From NCBI GenBank assembly GCA_009775375.1, contig VSPO01000062.1:1-18583 (forward strand): DNA of 18,583 nucleotides, written 5' to 3'. Below, in pieces: positions 14,812 to 18,583 of this stretch (position 1 is its first letter; each line of letters starts with the position of its first letter). Below the pieces are notes generated by a model that was not told the origin of the DNA, searched no databases, and saw only the letters and a list, made by a program, of their open reading frames with translations. The stretch is from Muribaculaceae bacterium. GTDB taxonomy: Bacteria > Bacteroidota > Bacteroidia > Bacteroidales > Muribaculaceae. The translations under genes and the position numbers were made by a program.

Positions 14812-17222
14812 TACTTAAAGATATTGGTGATGGTAGCCGCCATTGTGGCCACGGAGGAGAAGCTTGTCGCAAACGCCAGAATCTTCGTCCAGTCGGTGCC
14901 GCCTGTATTGGATTTGGAAGGCACAATAATCTGGCAACCGGGTTCAATCGGCGTGTTGCGTTTTGCTTTTGCCACTGTGCCGTTGAGATAAACGATGAAT
15001 GCTTTCCCTTTCTTGGCACGCTGACCATATCCACCCGCCTGGTCGATATAATAGCTGAGCTTCTTTCCCGGCTCATATACTACAGCATTCGGGAACATCA
15101 CGTCGCCGGAGATCTTGACCGTGCTTTGCTCCTCGGGTATGTAAAGGCGGTCGCCGGGTTGAAGCACGAGGTCATAGTGAGTCCCGGGATTTGAGATAGC
15201 CTTTTCAAGATCGATTCCGACGCTATAGGTCGGCGACACCTCAATCTTGCTCAAGGCGATAGAGTCGCCCTGCCCTGCCTGGCTGTTGGACATTGCCAGA
15301 CGAAGAGCCTCGCGTCTTGCAAGATATTCCGACTCACTGAGCCTACGCTCAAGATGGGCACCTTTCACGTATGCACCATCTATAATACCTCCGGCCCTGC
15401 GCACAAGGTCAGACACTCTTTCATTACGTTTCTCAAGAGTATATTCGCCATCAAAGAGCACTTCTCCGTTGATGGAGACTGTCTCCTGAGCTGCATAACC
15501 CGGGCTCTTGCGGATTTCCACGCGGTCGAAAGGCTTCAGAAGGAAACCATGACCCTCTCCCATGGCAAGGCCGTTTTTGATAGTCAGCTGATATATCTTT
15601 GAGATCTGCTGGGTTGCCTCTGTCGCAGCCGGATCCACGATTCGGCGGGATACGTCGACACGAGCCGTGGAAGCGCCCTCGAGCAGACCGCCGGCCTGCA
15701 TAATCAAGTCTTCGAGAGTTGTGTTGTCGGCATATGGATATGTGCCCGGACGGGCCACCTGACCTGCTATAGTCAGCGCGCCGCGTTCCTCAAGTTCGTG
15801 GATGCTGGAAATGACGATGAGGTCATTGCGTTTCAAGGTTACGTCGGGAGCGGCTCCGGCGAGGATATCCTTAAGGTCGAGAGCCATCACCTCAAGCTGG
15901 AGATCGGGGCCTTCACGATAAAGGAGCACCCTGTCGGTATAAGCGTCATCGGTCACGCCGTCGGCCTTGCGGATAAGGTCGCCTACGGTCGTAAGCCCAT
16001 TTCCGATGGCAAACATACCGGGACGGTAAACTGCGCCTTTAAGCTCTACGCGGTTGGCATAACGGTCGAGGATTGTCCCGACGGTGATAATGTCGCCATC
16101 CTGCAGACGATATGAAGCGAATTCTCCACGGTCGATGTTGTAGAGTTCGTTCTCCGTACCGCTCTGGCGGGCCAATCTGACCATTCCGGAATAGGCACCG
16201 CCAGTGAAACCACCGGCATAGTCGAGAAGGGATTTGATGGTCTCGTCGGGTTTTATCTCGTAATACATCGGACGCTTCACGTTGCCGTCGATGCTGACAA
16301 GACGGTCGTAAGGGGGCACAATAATGACATCGCCCTCTTGCAGACGGATGTTGCCTTTGGTCTTGCCATCGAAGAGATATTCATATATATCCACGCCGGC
16401 AATCTTTTTATTATTGCGAAGCACCTGGATATTTCTAAGCGAACCTATGTCGTTGATGCCTCCGGCCCTGTAGAGAGCGTGGAAGACGCTTGAGAATGGC
16501 GACATACGGAACGTGCCCGGCGTTGCCACCTCTCCGAGGATATCCACCTGAATTGTGCGCACCTGTCCGAGAGTCACCTGAATGTCGGTCTCTGCCTCAT
16601 CCATTCCGGCATATTTTCTGGAGAATGAGTTCTTGATATGTTTGTTGGCGTCGGCTATAGTCATACCGTTGAGATAGACCGGGCCGATCTGAGAAATCAT
16701 GATGCTTCCTTCAGGGGAGATTGTCTGACGGAGATGGTCTTCCGAAGTGCCCCATATATCGATTATTACTTCGTCGCCGGGGCCGAGACGGTAGTTCTGT
16801 GGAGTTGCTAGATTTTCGCTTGGCTCAAAGGTCAGTGAACGGGAATTGAATACGTCATGACCATATATATGGCGAGCGGAGACTTTATTGTCGCCACCTT
16901 TGTCGACTTCGCGGCTTATATCGTCCATAGCGGCATCGCTGACATCGTTCGAAGCGTCGTGACGGCGTTCGGCGTTGGCTGCTCCCACGCCTTGATTGAC
17001 GACTTGCTTCTCCGTAGTCTGTTGAGATTCGAATTTTGCCTTGATGCGCTTGGCCTGCTCAGGCGTGACGCCTTTCGCCATAAGCTCCTGCCCGATTTGC
17101 TTATCGGTCTTGCCGGCAGCCGACTGTTGCTTGATATAGTTTATAACTTCCTGGTCGGTCAAAGCCGAAGCCATAAGGGCGCATGCCATAAACAGTGACA
17201 ATAAAACTCGCCTGATTTTCAT
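14811..17222 (-). CDS. wza: Wza-type outer-membrane polysaccharide export protein with six SLBB domains
   Basis: This 803-residue protein has a signal peptide (1-20, ending ASA; no lipobox Cys) and a helical segment (22-68, including TPEQAKRIKAKFE). The polysaccharide export domain (about 140-225) includes YRLGPGDEVIIDIWGTSED and SPEGSIMISQIGPVYLNGM. Six SLBB domains follow, each opening with a G-x-V-x-x-P-G-like turn and ending near AGG: about 233-285, 315-365, 397-445, 480-530, 590-640 and 705-755. The C-terminus carries a short hydrophobic helix (about 780-800). E. coli Wza has two SLBB domains in about 380 residues; the long, non-lipidated form is common in Bacteroidetes. It should form the outer-membrane/periplasmic export channel of an exopolysaccharide or capsule. 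A strong promoter lies about 230 bases upstream. Confidence 0.93.
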   Translation of the reverse strand: MKIRRVLLSLFMACALMASALTDQEVINYIKQQSAAGKTDKQIGQELMAKGVTPEQAKRIKAKFESQQTTEKQVVNQGVGAANAERRHDASNDVSDAAMDDISREVDKGGDNKVSARHIYGHDVFNSRSLTFEPSENLATPQNYRLGPGDEVIIDIWGTSEDHLRQTISPEGSIMISQIGPVYLNGMTIADANKHIKNSFSRKYAGMDEAETDIQVTLGQVRTIQVDILGEVATPGTFRMSPFSSVFHALYRAGGINDIGSLRNIQVLRNNKKIAGVDIYEYLFDGKTKGNIRLQEGDVIIVPPYDRLVSIDGNVKRPMYYEIKPDETIKSLLDYAGGFTGGAYSGMVRLARQSGTENELYNIDRGEFASYRLQDGDIITVGTILDRYANRVELKGAVYRPGMFAIGNGLTTVGDLIRKADGVTDDAYTDRVLLYREGPDLQLEVMALDLKDILAGAAPDVTLKRNDLIVISSIHELEERGALTIAGQVARPGTYPYADNTTLEDLIMQAGGLLEGASTARVDVSRRIVDPAATEATQQISKIYQLTIKNGLAMGEGHGFLLKPFDRVEIRKSPGYAAQETVSINGEVLFDGEYTLEKRNERVSDLVRRAGGIIDGAYVKGAHLERRLSESEYLARREALRLAMSNSQAGQGDSIALSKIEVSPTYSVGIDLEKAISNPGTHYDLVLQPGDRLYIPEEQSTVKISGDVMFPNAVVYEPGKKLSYYIDQAGGYGQRAKKGKAFIVYLNGTVAKAKRNTPIEPGCQIIVPSKSNTGGTDWTKILAFATSFSSVATMAATITNIFK

Positions 17223-17446
17223 ACCTTATAACCTAATGATTCTGTATTATCGAATTATATGAAGTTGTTTTAACTTTTTACGCAAATGAAGTTGCGATCT
17301 GCGTAGTGAGGATTCAGCCTTATAGGAAAGATTGCAGTTCTCACGTCCGCAAAAAAAGTGGAATGACTCCTGTTGTGCCAAGGCAAGCTCTTTCAGAGAG
17401 AAACTTTCATAGGTAAGTCTTGAAAAAAAATGGCCAAAGCAAAATC
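17223..17446 (-). other. Long 5' leader of the wza operon
   Basis: About 220 bases separate the predicted transcription start from the wza ATG, unusually long for this window. On the minus strand it contains a 5-codon ATG frame (ATGAAAGTTTCTCTCTGA) near 17409-17392, two T-runs (around 17422-17429 and 17351-17357) and an AT-rich final part. No strong terminator hairpin or known riboswitch was recognised. Antitermination or translational control is possible but not shown. Confidence 0.4.
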
Positions 17447-17450
17447 ACTG

Positions 17451-17481
17451 CAAAGTTAATAGTTATTTCGCAAGTGGCAAA
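17451..17481 (-). promoter_or_regulatory. Strong promoter of the wza-wzz-M23 operon
   Basis: On the minus strand TTTG (17478-17481) is separated by exactly 19 bases from TAACTTTG (17451-17458). Both elements match the Bacteroidetes -33 TTTG and -7 TAnnTTTG consensus without mismatch. This is the best promoter in the window, and only the wza operon lies downstream. Confidence 0.75.
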
Positions 17482-17605
17482 ATAAGTCACTGTTTTTTCG
17501 CATAATTCAATATATTTTTATGTTAGCCTCGCAGCCGATAAGGGAATTGCCGAGGGACATGATATCCGGGAGTGATGGACTTGATGAGGAGTGTGAGCAA
17601 ACAAA

Positions 17606-17656
17606 AAGAAAGGGCCATGCAAACAGTTTGTCAGACAGTTTGCATGGCCCTTTCTT
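17606..17656 (-). terminator. Rho-independent terminator, minus direction
   Basis: Bases 17606-17624 and 17638-17656 are exact 19-base reverse complements (core GGGCCATGCAAAC) around a 13-base loop. On the minus strand the stem is followed by TTTTTGTTTG, a good U-tract; on the plus strand the tail GGGTTTTCTTT is weaker. It would stop transcripts coming from the right before they reach the wza promoter, which implies minus-strand transcription in 17670-18583 or beyond. Confidence 0.75.
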
Positions 17657-17668
17657 GGGTTTTCTTTA

Positions 17669-17692
17669 ATAACTACGGCCTACCGTAGTTAT
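17669..17692. other. Perfect 10-bp hairpin with 4-base loop next to the terminator
   Basis: ATAACTACGG at 17669-17678 pairs exactly with CCGTAGTTAT at 17683-17692 around CCTA. It sits 12 bases from the larger terminator. It may be a second terminator stem or a protein-binding palindrome. Confidence 0.5.
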
Positions 17693-17745
17693 AGCCATCC
17701 GTGGAAGTGCCGCCTGATCGTTATGACGGCTAACAGATTACTTGA

Positions 17746-17780
17746 GGATTCACGATGCATGATGCACGATGCACAATTGG
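17746..17780. repeat. Second heptanucleotide array
   Basis: Five 7-base steps start at 17746: GGATTCA, CGATGCA, TGATGCA, CGATGCA, CAATTGG. The middle three differ at one position only. It lies in non-coding DNA and has the same period as the array between wza and wzz. Confidence 0.6.
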
Positions 17781-17930
17781 GCTGAGCGCGGACTCGGTAG
17801 GTTCAAACTACGGAAACCACGTGAATAACCACGAAAACCACGTGATTCTGAAAATTAATAAACCGCTAATATTTAAGTAAATATTAAAATCACGGGGCTT
17901 TGGGATAGACTCGGGCCGGACTTGAGCACC

Positions 17931-17979
17931 GCAGGCCGGGAGGCCATGCGCTCCATGCTGGACTTGGCGCGGACTCGGT
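17931..17979. repeat. Intergenic repeat copy 1
   Basis: It begins GCAGGCCGGGAGGCCATGCG, continues CTCCATGCTGGACT and ends GGCGCGGACTCGGT. The GGCC-GGGA-GGCC part can form a small hairpin, as can CATG-CGCTC-CATG. A related ending (GCTGAGCGCGGACTCGGT) stands alone at 17781-17798. Confidence 0.65.
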
Positions 17980-17991
17980 CGGACGGTAGTC

Positions 17992-18027
17992 GCAGGCCGG
18001 AGGCCGTGCGCTACATGTTGGACGCGG
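17992..18027. repeat. Intergenic repeat copy 2
   Basis: It reads GCAGGCCGGAGGCCGTGCGC then TACATGTTGGACGCGG, differing from copies 1 and 3 at a few positions and shorter at its right end. It starts 13 bases after copy 1 in the same orientation. Confidence 0.6.
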
Positions 18028-18305
18028 CATGGTGTCACGGGGCAGGTTCGGAGGGCTGTCGCCATGCCGGGGTTGGTGGAATCCTTTTCATGCACGAAAC
18101 CTGATGAAGCGACCTCTTTGGGAGTGGTGGCGACAGCCACGCATGGCTGCCGGTCGTGGGGCATCACTGCCATCAAAAATTCGTGACGGACGAGACGGGG
18201 GATGCTGGGGCATCGCTCCCGGACGGGACGGCACTTGTTTTTGCTTCGGTTTCGTCGGATGACTTCCGTCAGGTTGGACTCGGATTGGACTGAGCGCAGA
18301 CTCGA

Positions 18306-18325
18306 CGCGGCAATAAATTGCCGCG
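18306..18325. other. 9-bp palindromic hairpin inside the repeat field
   Basis: CGCGGCAAT and ATTGCCGCG flank two A's (18306-18325), giving a perfect 9-bp stem. It follows a partial repeat copy directly. No T-run is near, so termination is not supported. Confidence 0.45.
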
Positions 18326-18375
18326 CACTGAACCGCCCTACGGCACGAGCTTATTGAGCTCGGACTCGGTTGTGC

Positions 18376-18423
18376 GCAGGCCGGAGGCCATGCGCTCCAT
18401 GCTGGACTGAGCGCAGACGCGGT
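18376..18423. repeat. Intergenic repeat copy 3
   Basis: It begins GCAGGCCGGAGGCCATGCGC, continues TCCATGCTGGACTGAGCGCA and ends GACGCGG. Its right half also occurs alone at 18287-18310 (GGACTGAGCGCAGACT then CGACGCGG). Orientation is the same as the other copies. Confidence 0.65.
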
Positions 18424-18583
18424 GGAGTCGCTGACGGGTGTTGCAGAATGTCAATGTTCTCTTAATGGGGGCTTCTCAGGGCCTCCATGGCGGCAGTCAG
18501 TCGGGGCGGCTTTTTGCGTCTGTGCCGGGCCGGGGACGGTTGAGTGGCTTTGTCGCCTTCGCCTTGACGATGGGCCGGGAGGG

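Larger units (their letters stand above)
17693..18583. other. Gene-poor right end, GC-rich and repetitive
   Basis: No convincing gene is present in this ~890-base stretch. The longest frame (122 codons, minus strand, 17808-18176) contains the repeat units translated as VQHVAHGL and VQHGAHGL and ends in a run of aromatic residues from AT-rich DNA, so it looks non-coding. An AT-rich segment (17835-17892) interrupts otherwise GC-rich sequence. Copies of a dispersed repeat, several short inverted repeats and a heptad array are listed separately. No tRNA, rRNA or CRISPR was seen. Confidence 0.55.

Noticed and set aside
17520..17669. 49-codon plus-strand frame starting MLASQPIRELP
   Set aside because: It runs straight through both arms of the terminator hairpin and shows no domain or conserved pattern.
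17785..17815. T-arm-like sequence (GTAG-GTTCAAA-CTAC), possible tRNA
   Set aside because: The stem is only four pairs, the loop is not in the right register, and no acceptor, D or anticodon arm can be formed upstream.
17808..18176. 122-codon minus-strand frame in the GC-rich end
   Set aside because: Its residues repeat where the DNA repeats (VQHVAHGL, VQHGAHGL), it ends in AT-rich DNA read as aromatic residues, and it has no recognisable domain. It is more likely repeat DNA with an incidental frame.
17931..18423. CRISPR array in the repeat field
   Set aside because: Copies are diverged, of unequal length and irregularly spaced (13 and about 350 bases), and no cas gene is present.

Overview
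The window looks like chromosomal DNA of a gut Bacteroidales, possibly Muribaculaceae. This is inferred from protein family style (a very long multi-SLBB Wza, a DUF1460 protein, a DUF6155-like protein, a Por/T9SS-like C-terminus), from promoter-like boxes matching the Bacteroidetes TTTG / TAnnTTTG pattern, and from the lack of clear Shine-Dalgarno sequences. Base composition is not uniform. The first ~2 kb and the stretch around 11.4-12.5 kb look AT-richer, while the last ~700 bases are GC-rich and apparently non-coding.

Layout, left to right: (i) 1-2216, an accessory-looking stretch with a frameshifted, truncated repeat protein, a perfect 20-bp-stem hairpin, a cytosolic von Willebrand A (VWA) protein, and coding-like remnants without starts. 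(ii) 2216-4983, minus strand: a DUF1460 protein whose catalytic Cys and His are both replaced, a type I asparaginase (ansA), and a class III Fic enzyme with a C-terminal inhibitory motif. (iii) 5123-10461, plus strand: an rRNA/tRNA methyltransferase of the SpoU/TrmH type, overlapping by 4 bp with a DUF6155-like gene, then neuD-neuB-neuC for nonulosonate (sialic-acid-type) synthesis, then a secreted choloylglycine-hydrolase-family enzyme. A perfect 30-bp-stem hairpin ends this run. (iv) 10573-12506: a secreted M48 metalloprotease (minus), an unrecognised three-TM membrane protein (plus), and a broken two-TM mini-protein (minus). (v) 12507-17222, minus strand: an envelope polysaccharide export operon in the order wza (six SLBB domains), wzz, M23/LysM peptidase, driven by a near-perfect promoter about 230 nt upstream with a long leader. 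(vi) 17223-18583, without a convincing gene: the promoter and leader, stacked hairpins including a strong minus-strand terminator, a heptanucleotide array, and a GC-rich field with three diverged copies of a ~36-49 nt repeat.

How it fits together: most genes concern the cell envelope. neuC (UDP-GlcNAc hydrolysis and epimerisation to ManNAc), neuB (condensation with phosphoenolpyruvate) and neuD (acyltransferase) would make a free nonulosonic acid, but no CMP-activating neuA and no glycosyltransferase lie in the window. The Wza-Wzz-M23 set would export and length-control a surface polymer and open peptidoglycan. The bile-salt/penicillin amidase-like enzyme and the M48 protease are extracytoplasmic.

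The most unusual points are the catalytically dead-looking DUF1460 protein, the neuDBC set without neuA, the heptad arrays in intergenic DNA, several single-base frameshift remnants, the long wza leader, and the repeat field at the right end. No clear new multi-gene system was identified. All calls come from reading the sequence; no database search was run.
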